From Calothrix parasitica NIES-267 (lineage in GTDB: Bacteria > Cyanobacteriota > Cyanobacteriia > Cyanobacteriales > Nostocaceae), in NCBI RefSeq assembly GCF_002368095.1, contig NZ_AP018227.1:2093359-2157358 (forward strand): a stretch of DNA of 64,000 nt, written 5' to 3'. A program made the translations under genes and the position numbers. The notes under the pieces were generated by a model that searched no databases, was not told the origin of the DNA, and saw only the letters and a program-made list of their open reading frames with translations. Shown one piece after another: positions 26,949 through 36,431 of the stretch. Each line of letters begins with the position of its first letter. The first letter of the stretch is position 1.

Positions 26949-27520
26949 CTTTTATTGGGCACAAGTAATTATTTTTTGTTGGTAGAACATTTCTTATAAC
27001 CTTAGAACCTAGTAGTCTGTCACATCAACTTTGACGGGTATATCGTACAAGCGTAAAATTCTTTTCTCCCCCTGCCCCCTCTGCTTCCCCTGCTCCCCCT
27101 GCTTGCCTTCAGCCGTCAATGTTCGCTTGTTCGAGTACTAGGTTGGGTTAGCTTAACTAAACCTACAATTTTTCGATAATCCAATAAACGGGATAGGAGC
27201 AATAAGTAGGAATTAAGAGTTGTACTAATTCTGGATAAGGCTGCACTGAATCTGACATTAATATATTACTGAGAACAATTATTACATGTATTCCCAAGCT
27301 CCTTTCTAGTGAAGAGTATTAATTAGAACTTAGAATACTGTTGAAATTCGATTTTTGCATCAAAATATTCAAAAAAATCATAGGAACAGCTAGAAACTGT
27401 AAAACAGTAATTTTTGTTACAGCCTGCCGATTATGCTTAGTAATAATATTTACACCAAGTTGAACGACATTAATAAAACTTAATGTTAAAAGTTCACAAC
27501 CTTTATAGTGCTAATTATCT
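26949..27520. other. Upstream region of nrtP
   Basis: CCCCTGC-rich short repeats at 27065-27105, then AT-rich sequence with the NtcA promoter at 27407-27449. No coding frame of note. Confidence 0.5.
27407..27449 (+). promoter_or_regulatory. NtcA-activated promoter
   Basis: GTA at 27407-27409, eight bases, TAC at 27418-27420 (GTAN8TAC); 23 bases later TAATAT at 27444-27449 fits the TAN3T -10 box. This is the canonical architecture of NtcA-activated promoters and sits 72 bp before the nitrate permease start. Confidence 0.8.
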
Positions 27521-29005
27521 ATGTCTGGAATCCTTTCCTTCAACGGTCGCTATCGCATTTTACACTTGACTTGGTTTGCTTTTTTCTTGAGCTTTGTAGT
27601 CTGGTTTAACTTTGCTCCTTTTTCGACAGCGATAAAGACGGAATTTGGTTTGGAGCCAGCACAAATAAGAACTATTGCTATTTGTAATGTTGCTCTTACT
27701 GTTCCAGCACGAATTATTATAGGAATGCTTCTCGACCGGCTTGGTCCAAGGATTACCTATTCTTGCTTGCTCATGTATGCAGCTATACCCTGTATTACCT
27801 TTGCACTGGCCCAAAACTTTACTCAATTGGTGGTTAGTCGTTTAGCTTTGAGTATTGTCGGTTGCGGGTTTGTAATTGGAATTCGCATGGTTGCAGAGTG
27901 GTTTAATTCTGAAGAAATAGGATTAGCTGAAGGGATATACGGGGGCTGGGGTAACTTTGGCTCGGCTGCATCAGCCTTTACTCTGCCAACTATTGCTACA
28001 GTAACTGCTGGTCTGACTGCGAGCCAACTTAACTGGAGATTGGCAATTGCTTCTACAGGAATTTTGGCTGCATTATATGGAGTATTTTATTTCTTTAATG
28101 TCCAAGATACACCTCCAGGAAAGGTATACCAGCGACCCGAAAGCAGTGCGGGATTAGAGGTAACTAGTAAAAAAGATTTCTGGTTTTTGCTAGTAATGAA
28201 CGTGCCTTTAGTAGGAATTTTAGGTGTAATTGCTTGGCGTTTGCAAAAAGTGGGACTGTTCGGAACAGGTACCATGTATCTTATCTTTGCTGGGCTGGTA
28301 GCTCTATATTTGTTCCAGACATTTAATATCTATAAAGCTAATCAGGCTTTAATGACAGGTAAGAAAAGCTACCCAGCAGCAGACCGCTATCAGTTTTCTC
28401 AAGTTGCTCTTTTGGAACTAGCTTACATCGCGAGTTTCGGCTCGGAATTAGCAGTGGTTTCCATGCTCCCAGCTTTCTTTGAAACAACCTTTGGTTTGGG
28501 TGCAGCGTTAGCAGGGGGAATTGCGGGAACCTATGCATTTATGAACCTCCTCGCTCGTCCTGGTGGGGGTCTCTTATCTGACAAAATTGGTAGCCGTAAA
28601 TGGACGCTAGCTATAACGCTTGCTGGTACGGGAATTGGTTATTTGGTCTTTAGCAGTTTGGGTAAAATCGCTCTTCCCTTAATCGTGCTTATGACGATGT
28701 GCGCTTCTTTCTTTGTCATGGCAACTGAAGGTGCGACTTACGCTATTGTTCCTTTGGTAAAACATCGCGTTACTGGTCAAATAGCAGGTAATGTAGGTGC
28801 TTACGGAAACGTCGGAGCGGTAGCATATCTTACTATCTATAGCTTCCTTCCAGAAGGAGGAGGAGGAGACCAATTCTTTTTCCAAATGCTAGGAGTAGTA
28901 GCTTTGATTGTGGCTAGTCTTTGTGCCTTTTTCCTCAAAGAACCCACAGAAGGTCATGGAGAACCAGAAGCACATGTTACTCCAGAAGGGTCGAGACGCA
29001 TATAA
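27521..29005 (+). CDS. nrtP: MFS nitrate/nitrite permease
   Basis: 494 residues, about 12 transmembrane helices. NarK/NrtP family signatures: FNFAPFSTAIKTEFGL in helix 1, RIIIGMLLDRLGPR (helix 2-3 loop), GIYGGWGNFGSAASAF and the second nitrate signature GNVGAYGNVGAVAYLT, with RPGGGLLSDK. It imports nitrate/nitrite across the cytoplasmic membrane. Regulation by nitrogen status is indicated by the upstream NtcA box. No adjacent nirA or narB, unlike the usual nir operon, so this is a detached copy. Confidence 0.93.
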   Translation: MSGILSFNGRYRILHLTWFAFFLSFVVWFNFAPFSTAIKTEFGLEPAQIRTIAICNVALTVPARIIIGMLLDRLGPRITYSCLLMYAAIPCITFALAQNFTQLVVSRLALSIVGCGFVIGIRMVAEWFNSEEIGLAEGIYGGWGNFGSAASAFTLPTIATVTAGLTASQLNWRLAIASTGILAALYGVFYFFNVQDTPPGKVYQRPESSAGLEVTSKKDFWFLLVMNVPLVGILGVIAWRLQKVGLFGTGTMYLIFAGLVALYLFQTFNIYKANQALMTGKKSYPAADRYQFSQVALLELAYIASFGSELAVVSMLPAFFETTFGLGAALAGGIAGTYAFMNLLARPGGGLLSDKIGSRKWTLAITLAGTGIGYLVFSSLGKIALPLIVLMTMCASFFVMATEGATYAIVPLVKHRVTGQIAGNVGAYGNVGAVAYLTIYSFLPEGGGGDQFFFQMLGVVALIVASLCAFFLKEPTEGHGEPEAHVTPEGSRRI

Positions 29006-29067
29006 CGCAGGGAACAAATCCTCAGTATAAATAACTATGTTTTAAAGCTTGGTTGAGAGTAACAAAT

Positions 29068-29298
29068 TTAATTGCTCTCTCCAAGTACCCCCCAGAGTTT
29101 GGCTTCATTACTAAAAATTTCTGTGGTGTTTGGTTCTGAGGTTCCTGTTGAATTCAAAACAAGAGCAAACGGAATCAAACTCACAGCTACCGAACTAATA
29201 AAGATAAACAAAGTTATTATTATTTTTTCGCTAACGCTGAAACTTCTTAAGTAGAAGGGAACATATAATACCGAATTGGACATTTTGGTGGATTTCAT
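29068..29298 (-). CDS. Possible small single-pass membrane protein
   Basis: 76 residues from the ATG at 29298, or 71 from the ATG at 29283 (MSNSVLYVPFYLR). One hydrophobic helix (KIIITLFIFISSVAVSLIPFALVL) is followed by a polar, extracytoplasmic-looking tail. The family is not recognised with certainty, and a shorter frame exists on the other strand over the same bases. Convergent with nrtP, 62 bp apart. Confidence 0.4.
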   Translation of the reverse strand: MKSTKMSNSVLYVPFYLRSFSVSEKIIITLFIFISSVAVSLIPFALVLNSTGTSEPNTTEIFSNEAKLWGVLGESN

Positions 29299-29721
29299 AA
29301 AGACCTGTTGTGATAATTAAATAAATTTTTAGAAAATACGCGATTACTTCCCTTAATGCCAATAACGTACATTTCAATCATATAAAAAAATTATAAACGG
29401 TAACATAAGATACCGTTTTTTTAATAACAGGAATGGCCGCAATTGTCATAATATACTGTTGGTGCGTGACACCAGAAAGCTTATTACTACGTTGAAAATT
29501 AGTCAAAGTGTCACAGCAACGGCAATAAAGGGGGAAGAAAATCTACACCCCTTTTTGCCTCCCCTACGAGAAAAATGTGCCAGTTGCGGCCATTCCTAAA
29601 TAAAACTAACAAAATTCGCAGATGGCAAAAGTTCAGCGATGGTAATTGCTTTTTTAATTACGTCTTTTATAGTTGCAAACCACACCTAGCTTAATTGTAG
29701 AAGCGTTTGCCCTATAACTGG
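29299..29721. other. Intergenic region containing a MITE-like inverted repeat
   Basis: No gene. Most of it is the element at 29429-29597. Confidence 0.5.
29429..29597. mobile_element. MITE-like element with AGGAATGGCCGCAA termini
   Basis: AGGAATGGCCGCAA (29429-29442) and its exact reverse complement (29584-29597) bound a 169-bp non-coding segment. A clear target duplication is not visible. Only one copy in the window. Confidence 0.6.
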
Positions 29722-31185
29722 TTACTGATTATCTATTTCAAAAGTTTTAATAATTTTCTCAACCACAGGCATAAATTTATCGTAATCATCTTCCCGTGCT
29801 GTATAGGTAAGAATATATGCCTTATTCCCTTTCAAAGTCCAAACTTGCAAGTTTTTTAAATCTAAATTATTTTCTTCATCTTTCCATGTATAAATAATTT
29901 GAAAAGCTGGTTTAAATGCCAGAGTTGTGGAACTGGTTTCAATAATTTTCGCTGCTGGTAGACTTTGATTTATTTCTTTTTTAAAATCTTCTTTAGATTT
30001 CTCTAAACTTCCAGAATAATCTTCGATACTTAGAATAACTTTTTCCTGAAACTTATCTTTATCATTCGATTGAGGAGAAAGAAATGCAACAACTTCTTTT
30101 GTAATAAAATTATCAATATCTTGTCTTTGCCAATTTTGAGGATATTTGATTGTAATTCCTAAATTAGATTTATTATAACTAGTAAAATTTTCAACTCTAA
30201 TATTAGAAGGATTGTAATTAACTACATTAGGTAAAATAGCAGCACTCGCAGCAATAATTCCTGCAATTCCAGCAGCAATTAAAATCTTCTTTGTGTTACC
30301 CGAATTCTGAGAGCTATTTTCAATTACAGTATCGGGTAATTGGTTAGATACAGGGACACCAGAATGTGCGGGATTTGATAATGTTTTAACAGCTTGTAAA
30401 GCTAGCTGAGCGGTGGGATAACGCTGACGAAAATCATAGCGAACCATTGTATCTAAAATATTCGCTAATTTAGGGTTTACACTTCTAAAATTTCGCCAAT
30501 CAATCTCCCCAGTATTAACATCTATACCTATAGGAAATAACCCAGTTAAAGCTTTGATTCCAATTATTCCTACAGCATAAACATCGCTGCTAAACTGTGG
30601 TTGACGATTAGACTGTTCGCTAGGCATATATCCAGGAGAACCAATAGCAATTGTAACCTTAGTTTGTCCCTGAGAATTTACAACTTGAGTAGTAACTTGT
30701 TTAACAGCACCAAAGTCAATTAAAACCAACTTTCCATCAGATTTACGTCGTCGAATATTAGAAGGTTTAATATCTCGATGAATTACCTCCTCTCCATGTA
30801 CAAAAGCTAAGACTTCTAAAATATCTTCTAAAAGTTGAATAACAACAGCTTCGCTTAATTGTTCGTTCGGAAGTAATTCTTCAGTTAAATCATGTCCTTG
30901 AATATATTCTTGAACCAAGTAGAACTTTTGATTGTCCTCAAAATGCGCTAACAGTCGGGGAATTTGGTCATGGTTCCCTAATCTCTCTAAAGCTTCCGCT
31001 TCCCTATCAAATAGATTTTTACCTGCACTTAAAGTATAAGGGTCAATGGAAGCTGGTTCAAAAAGTTTAACCACGCACTGAGGATTTCCCGGACGTTGTA
31101 AATCTTGTGCGATATAAGTAATTCCAAAACCCCCTCTTCCCAATTCCTCAACGATTTGATATCGTCCGCTTAATATTTGATTCAT
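29722..31185 (-). CDS. Serine/threonine protein kinase with PsbP/DUF1795-like C-terminal domain
   Basis: The ATG at 31185 gives 487 residues; a TTG 12 bases upstream is less likely. Kinase domain ~8-275: Gly loop GRGGFG, catalytic HRDIKPSN (136-143) and DFG (157-159), apparently active. One transmembrane helix around residues 293-312 (ILIAAGIAGIIAASAAIL). A ~160-residue outer domain follows, with the YPQNWQ start and FEI ending typical of PsbP/DcrB-like folds, suggesting an envelope sensor. Related to the kinases at 38218 and 43212 in this window. Divergent from the glycosyltransferase gene. Confidence 0.9.
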   Translation of the reverse strand: MNQILSGRYQIVEELGRGGFGITYIAQDLQRPGNPQCVVKLFEPASIDPYTLSAGKNLFDREAEALERLGNHDQIPRLLAHFEDNQKFYLVQEYIQGHDLTEELLPNEQLSEAVVIQLLEDILEVLAFVHGEEVIHRDIKPSNIRRRKSDGKLVLIDFGAVKQVTTQVVNSQGQTKVTIAIGSPGYMPSEQSNRQPQFSSDVYAVGIIGIKALTGLFPIGIDVNTGEIDWRNFRSVNPKLANILDTMVRYDFRQRYPTAQLALQAVKTLSNPAHSGVPVSNQLPDTVIENSSQNSGNTKKILIAAGIAGIIAASAAILPNVVNYNPSNIRVENFTSYNKSNLGITIKYPQNWQRQDIDNFITKEVVAFLSPQSNDKDKFQEKVILSIEDYSGSLEKSKEDFKKEINQSLPAAKIIETSSTTLAFKPAFQIIYTWKDEENNLDLKNLQVWTLKGNKAYILTYTAREDDYDKFMPVVEKIIKTFEIDNQ

Positions 31186-31340
31186 AAAATTGACCAATTA
31201 TCTTAAAATTTATATTGATAGATGTATATTTTTGCACAAATTATTTATTTTATGGATTTACGATCGCGGATTAAATAGATTTCGCTGACGAACGCTGATT
31301 GAGTTACTAACAACTAACGACTAACAACTAACAATTAATT

Positions 31341-32540
31341 ATGAAAATCAGTCTCTGTATGATTGTAAAAGACGAAGAATCGATGCTATCGAAGTGTTTG
31401 AGTAGTGCTAAAAAGTTTGTTAATGAGATAGTAATATTAGATACTGGTTCAATTGATAAAACGGTAAAAATAGCCGAAGGATATGGTGCTCAAGTACATC
31501 ATTTTGAGTGGTGTAATGATTTTAGTGCTGCTAGGAATGAAGCTTTGAAATGTGTAACTGGTGATTGGGTTTTGGTGTTAGATGCGGATGAAATATTAGC
31601 ACCAGAAATTATTTCTCAGTTACAAGAAGCAATACAAAGAGAAGAGTATCTGTTGATAAACTTGGTACGAGAAGAAATCGGTGCAGCACAATCTCCTTAT
31701 TCAATGGTTTCAAGGTTGTTTAGGAATCATCCCGATATTAAATTTTCCCGTCCATATCACGCTTTAGTTGATGATAGCGTTTCTGAAATTATCAGTAAAG
31801 AACCGCAATGGCAGATAGGTTATATACAAGGAATAGCTATTTTACATTCAGGTTATCAACAAAGTGTAATTGAGAATAAAAATAAATTGGAAAAAGCTCA
31901 AGCTTCGATGGAGGAGTTTTTAGCAAATAATCCCGATGACGCTTATGCTTGTAGCAAGTTGGGAGCTTTATATATGGATTTAGGAAAAGTTTCTCAAGGT
32001 ATTCAGTTACTATCAAAAGGAGTTTCTGTAAGTGGCGAAAATTATGATGTCTTATACGAACTTTATTATCATTTAGGAATTGCTTACAGTCGTTTGAAAA
32101 ATTATCAGCAAGCTGTTGCTCATTATCAAGCTGCAATCAAATTACCGATTTATCCGATACTTAAATTGGGAGCGTATAATAATTTGGGTAATTTGCTTAA
32201 AGAGAAAGGTGATTTTAATGGAGCGAAAAAGGCTTACGAAACAACTTTAAAAATTGACCCTTCTTTTGTTAATGGGTATTACAATTTAGGAATGACTTTG
32301 AAAGAAATGGGTTTATTTAAAGATGCGATTGCAGCTTATGTTAAAGCAATTGACTTAAATCCAAAATATGCTCAAGCTTATCAGAATTTAGGTGTTGTAT
32401 TATTAAAAGTTGGTTATATAGACGATAGTTTAATTGCATTTAAAGAAGCTATAGATTTATATAAGAAGCAAAATAATTTTGTAGCAGCAGAACAGTTACA
32501 AAAGGGTTTGAAAGATATGGGGTTGGGAGTTAAGAGTTGA
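31341..32540 (+). CDS. Family 2 glycosyltransferase fused to TPR repeats
   Basis: 399 residues. Residues 1-~180 are a GT-A domain of family 2: SLCMIVKDEESML, LDTGSIDKT and VLDADE (metal/sugar-nucleotide site). From ~185 to 390 there are about five TPR units (e.g. LGNLLKEKGDFNGAKKAYET, YYNLGMTLKEMGLFKDAIAA). Similar two-part proteins modify peptides or cell-surface polymers; donor and acceptor are unknown. Cytosolic. The stop codon lies at the edge of GGAGTTA repeats. Confidence 0.88.
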   Translation: MKISLCMIVKDEESMLSKCLSSAKKFVNEIVILDTGSIDKTVKIAEGYGAQVHHFEWCNDFSAARNEALKCVTGDWVLVLDADEILAPEIISQLQEAIQREEYLLINLVREEIGAAQSPYSMVSRLFRNHPDIKFSRPYHALVDDSVSEIISKEPQWQIGYIQGIAILHSGYQQSVIENKNKLEKAQASMEEFLANNPDDAYACSKLGALYMDLGKVSQGIQLLSKGVSVSGENYDVLYELYYHLGIAYSRLKNYQQAVAHYQAAIKLPIYPILKLGAYNNLGNLLKEKGDFNGAKKAYETTLKIDPSFVNGYYNLGMTLKEMGLFKDAIAAYVKAIDLNPKYAQAYQNLGVVLLKVGYIDDSLIAFKEAIDLYKKQNNFVAAEQLQKGLKDMGLGVKS

Positions 32541-33199
32541 GAGTTAGGAGTTAGGAGTTATCTATAAATTGACGCTATTGTTAGATTGTATGCTCTAATA
32601 AAGTCTAAAAATTATATAAAAATCATGAAAGCAGTTAAAGTAATTGCATCGATTTATGAAAAAGAACAACTTGCCTTAGACAAGCCTTTAAATTTAAATA
32701 AAAATAGTGGTGTTGAAGTGATTGTTTTAATTTCTGAATAAGTAGAAAATAACCCGTTATTAAACAACTTGAACTAGGAGAGTTACCAGGAAAACAAATA
32801 ACTTATAACTAATGCGTGAGAACGAATCTCTTCCAATTCATCATTAGCCAATTTTTGAAATAAAGTAAGTAGGTTGGGTTAGGTGCTTTGTGGAAATATG
32901 CTTTTAAGCCGAGGAATTAAAAATTGCACCGTAATCCAACATTATTTATGTTTGTTTGAATAGAAAATATTGGGTTACGACAGGATTAAAATTTATTGTT
33001 CTCAATCAATTTGATTTGATTTTTATCGACAAAGTAACTCATCATTTAAATTCATTGGTGCGTGACGGCATTCGGTAATTATTTTATTATCCAATAAATT
33101 TTTCATAGCCGTCACACACCCTACAAATTGAATAAATCCAAAAAAAACAGTTACCAGCTATTTAATAACTGATAACTGTTAATTGTTAATTGTTAATTG
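32541..33199. other. Intergenic region with antitoxin remnant and GGTGCGTGACGGC hairpin
   Basis: Besides the 38-codon frame at 32625-32741, it contains GGTGCGTGACGGCA paired with GCCGTCACACACC across 33057-33120, a repeat type also seen near 58803 and, weakly, 46322. TTAATTGTTAATTG heptamers are at 33178-33203. Confidence 0.5.
32625..32741 (+). pseudogene. Truncated antitoxin-like gene
   Basis: 38 residues: MKAVKVIASIYEKEQLALDK, a short linker and VEVIVLISE. This is the N-terminal half of small cyanobacterial antitoxin-like proteins (MKAVK.IATI...LPL...VEVIVLI), which normally continue with an acidic/aromatic tail that binds the toxin. Here a stop comes directly after ISE, and no toxin gene follows. 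Probably a relic, possibly a minimal protein. Confidence 0.45.
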
Positions 33200-34369
33200 T
33201 TAACCGTTAACCGACTTCACAAACTTTTCTAACCTATCCATTCCTTTTTCAATTGTTGCCATATCGGTAGCGTAAGATAAACGAATGTTGTTATCTGCTC
33301 CGAAAGCAACACCGGGAATTACTGCTACTTGATGCTCATCTAATAATGTTTTGCAGAAATCCAAGGACTTTAATCCAGTTTGGCTAATATCTGGAAATAA
33401 ATAAAACGCACCATCGGGTTGAGCGCAACTTAAACCGGGAATAGCGTTGATTCTTTCTAACATTACTTTGCGACGTTTCGCGAAAGCTTGACGCATTTCC
33501 TCAACGCAATCTTGCGACTCTTCCAAAGCTGCAATAGCTCCATATTGAGCAAAGGTGCAGACGTTTGATGTACTATGACCTTGCACCGTGGTTGCTGCTT
33601 TAATTAACTCTACGGGTGCTGCAAGATATCCTAAACGCCATCCCGTCATTGAGTAACCTTTAGCGAAACCGTTACTGACAATGGTACGAGCAAACATTTC
33701 GTCGCTCAAGGAACCGATGCTCAGATGCTTTGCTCCATCGTAGAGAATTTTTTCATAAATCTCGTCGGAAACGACTAAAATATCTTTCTCGACAATAACT
33801 TCTGCTAAAGCTTTAATTTCTTCGGGAGTATACACCATTCCTGTGGGATTGGATGGTGAATTCAAAACGAATAATTTAGTCTTCGGAGTAATTGCGCTTC
33901 TTAAAATTTCTGGCTGAATTTTATACCCGTTTTCTTTATCGGTCATCACAATTACTGGATTGCCGCCGACTAGCTTAACCATCTCTGGATAGCTTACCCA
34001 GTAAGGTGCGGGGATAATTACCTCGTCGCCCGGTTCAATCAAAGCCTGCATTAAATTAAACAAGGAATGCTTACCACCGTTAGTAACGATGATGTTTTCT
34101 GCTTGATAGTTGAGATTATTTTCCCTTTGTAACTTATCTGCTATAGCTTGTCTTAATTTTGGTTCTCCGGGTGCAGGACCATATTTTGTCTTACCTTCAT
34201 CTAGCGCTTTTTTTGCAGCAGCTTTAACATGGGCCGGTGAATCAAAATCTGGTTCCCCAGCGCTAAAGCTGCAAACATCAATACCTTCCGCTTTCATTGC
34301 TTTAGCTTTCGCGGCGATCGCCAAAGTTAAAGAAGGTGATACCTGACTAATTCTTGCTGCCAGCTTCAT
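33200..34369 (-). CDS. aspC: Pyridoxal-phosphate aminotransferase (aspartate type)
   Basis: 389 residues, class I/II aminotransferase. PLP lysine K237 in [22 protein letters not shown] (N-P-TG substrate/PLP contacts), SDEIYEKI (Asp for the pyridine nitrogen) and C-terminal RLSYA (substrate carboxylate Arg). It follows the Ib subgroup pattern of cyanobacterial aspartate, possibly prephenate, aminotransferases. Moves amino groups between aspartate/glutamate and oxo acids. Monocistronic. Confidence 0.93.
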   Translation of the reverse strand: MKLAARISQVSPSLTLAIAAKAKAMKAEGIDVCSFSAGEPDFDSPAHVKAAAKKALDEGKTKYGPAPGEPKLRQAIADKLQRENNLNYQAENIIVTNGGKHSLFNLMQALIEPGDEVIIPAPYWVSYPEMVKLVGGNPVIVMTDKENGYKIQPEILRSAITPKTKLFVLNSPSNPTGMVYTPEEIKALAEVIVEKDILVVSDEIYEKILYDGAKHLSIGSLSDEMFARTIVSNGFAKGYSMTGWRLGYLAAPVELIKAATTVQGHSTSNVCTFAQYGAIAALEESQDCVEEMRQAFAKRRKVMLERINAIPGLSCAQPDGAFYLFPDISQTGLKSLDFCKTLLDEHQVAVIPGVAFGADNNIRLSYATDMATIEKGMDRLEKFVKSVNG

Positions 34370-34591
34370 GATTACTTTACACTTTTTTGTTCTTTAAGAA
34401 TATCCCATTATTCCTTAGTTAGTAGATAGTAGTTGTTTGTTCGTTGCAAGAAATTATAAGTAAGGAATTGATAATTTTAGTTTTCTTAAGAACTAGCTAC
34501 GGTTTCGTCTTCTTATCTCCCTATCATGTTAGATAAGTCACAATTTTGGGAAATCTATACATATCATTGCTAGTGAATCAAAGTCAAAAAA

Positions 34592-36235
34592 GTGGGAAAC
34601 AACATTATTGCAAGTTTACTTCGAGAAAAAAAACAGATAGAGCTTTATGCAAACAAATTTTACGGTTTCGTTACTCAACGTCCATCAAGAACAATTAAGA
34701 CAACAGCAGTATTGACTGCACTATTGTTTTTACCTCAGATTATATTAACTTGGCGAGCTTACAAAAGATTTCAACATATAATTACATCCGAATTAAAGTT
34801 ACAAAAATTAAGTGATGAGTTTATTTATCTCGATGAAGTATTAACAATGTCAGCATTGATGAATGCTACAACTGGTAATCGAATCTGGGAAAAAAGATAT
34901 CGCGAGTATGAGAAAAAATTAGAAGTTGTTGTCAAAAAATCAAAGAAATTAGCACCTGACTTATATTCGAGTAAAGTTGGGAAAAAGAATGATGCAGCGA
35001 TTCAAGAATTAGTAGAATTAGAATATCAGTCTTTTGAATTAGTAAAAAACGGACAAAAAGAAGCAGCATATAATATTTTGTTAGGTAAAAAGTATAAGAA
35101 TGAAAAAGAAAAACATACTAAGTTTTTAGCACAAATAAATAAGAGTATATACGAACAAGTTAACGATAAAATTAGTAAATATCGTCAGCAACTATTATTT
35201 ACAAGTTCATTAGCAATTTTAAGTTTGATATTGTTAATTTCAGCATGGCTGATAGTCTTAAGATTATTAAATGAATATTTAGAACAGCGTCAACTCGCTC
35301 AAGCTGAATTACAAAAAACGAATCAAGAATTAGAAATGAGAGTAGAGAAGAGAACGGCAGAATTAAGCGATAAGAATCAGCAACTTGTAGAGACTCTGCA
35401 AGAACTACAAGATACTCAAATTCAGCTAATTCATACAGAGAAAATGTCTGGTTTAGGACAATTAGTTGGAGGAGTTGCTCACGAAATTAATAATCCCGTT
35501 ACTTTTATTGATGGAAATCTAACTCATGCAAAACAGTATACTCAAGATTTATTAAACTTAATACAACTTTATCAATTTCATTTTCCCGAAACTCCAGAAG
35601 AAATTGAAGAAGAAATTGAAGCTGTTGAGCTTGATTTTCTTAAAGAAGATGTTTTTAAAATTCATGAATCGATGAAAACTGGAACCCAGCGGATTCGAGA
35701 TATTGTATTGTCGCTGCGTAACTTTTCCCGTCTCGATGAAGCGGATTTTAAGCAGGTAGATATTCATGAAGGTATTGATAGTACTTTACTGATTCTGCAA
35801 AATCGTTTGAAGTTAAAACCAGATGGAGAAATTCTTATCATTAAAGAATATAAACAGATGACCTTAGTTGAATGTTATCCCAGCCAATTAAATCAAGCGA
35901 TAATGAACATCCTTTCTAATGCTATCGATTCCTTAGAAACAAATATAAAAAATAAAAATCAAACTTTAAATCCAGAAATTCGCATTACTACAGAATTATC
36001 CGACAATAATCATGTCACAATTCGGATTGCTGATAACGGTTGTGGAATGACAGAAGAAGTACATTCAAAGCTATTTGACCCGTTTTTTACAACCAAACCT
36101 GTTGGTGAAGGTACGGGATTGGGTTTATCCATTGCTTATAAAATAATAGTCACCAAACACAACGGTAAGTTGTCTTGTAATTCAGAGTTAGGTAAAGGAG
36201 CGGAATTTATCATTGAGATTCCCGTTAATTCCTAA
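34592..36235 (+). CDS. Membrane-bound sensor histidine kinase
   Basis: GTG start, 547 residues. TM1 (~38-54) and TM2 (~200-226) enclose a ~145-residue extracytoplasmic domain rich in Lys and helices (four-helix-bundle-like sensor). A coiled coil follows (~228-282, RTAELSDKNQQLVETL), then the H-box GGVAHEINNP with His297 and a long acidic insertion (EETPEEIEEEIEAVELD-like). The ATPase domain has an N-box (NILSNAIDSL), G1 (ADNGCGM) and G2 (GEGTGLGLS). This is the common cyanobacterial type without a standard HisKA domain. No response regulator adjacent, so an orphan. Confidence 0.9.
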   Translation: MGNNIIASLLREKKQIELYANKFYGFVTQRPSRTIKTTAVLTALLFLPQIILTWRAYKRFQHIITSELKLQKLSDEFIYLDEVLTMSALMNATTGNRIWEKRYREYEKKLEVVVKKSKKLAPDLYSSKVGKKNDAAIQELVELEYQSFELVKNGQKEAAYNILLGKKYKNEKEKHTKFLAQINKSIYEQVNDKISKYRQQLLFTSSLAILSLILLISAWLIVLRLLNEYLEQRQLAQAELQKTNQELEMRVEKRTAELSDKNQQLVETLQELQDTQIQLIHTEKMSGLGQLVGGVAHEINNPVTFIDGNLTHAKQYTQDLLNLIQLYQFHFPETPEEIEEEIEAVELDFLKEDVFKIHESMKTGTQRIRDIVLSLRNFSRLDEADFKQVDIHEGIDSTLLILQNRLKLKPDGEILIIKEYKQMTLVECYPSQLNQAIMNILSNAIDSLETNIKNKNQTLNPEIRITTELSDNNHVTIRIADNGCGMTEEVHSKLFDPFFTTKPVGEGTGLGLSIAYKIIVTKHNGKLSCNSELGKGAEFIIEIPVNS

Positions 36236-36431
36236 TTAATAAAATCTATCTTCGTATAATTAATTTTTGCTATCAGTTTCAATAACTTCACATTTCTTAT
36301 TTTTTTTCTAAATTCTCTTTATTCCTTGGTTAGAGGTTAATAGTTGAGAGAAAAGAGTTGTTAATGGTTATATCTGTTTATCGATAAAGCAAAAAAGAAG
36401 ATAATTATACGAGGGTGTAGTATCGAAACTC

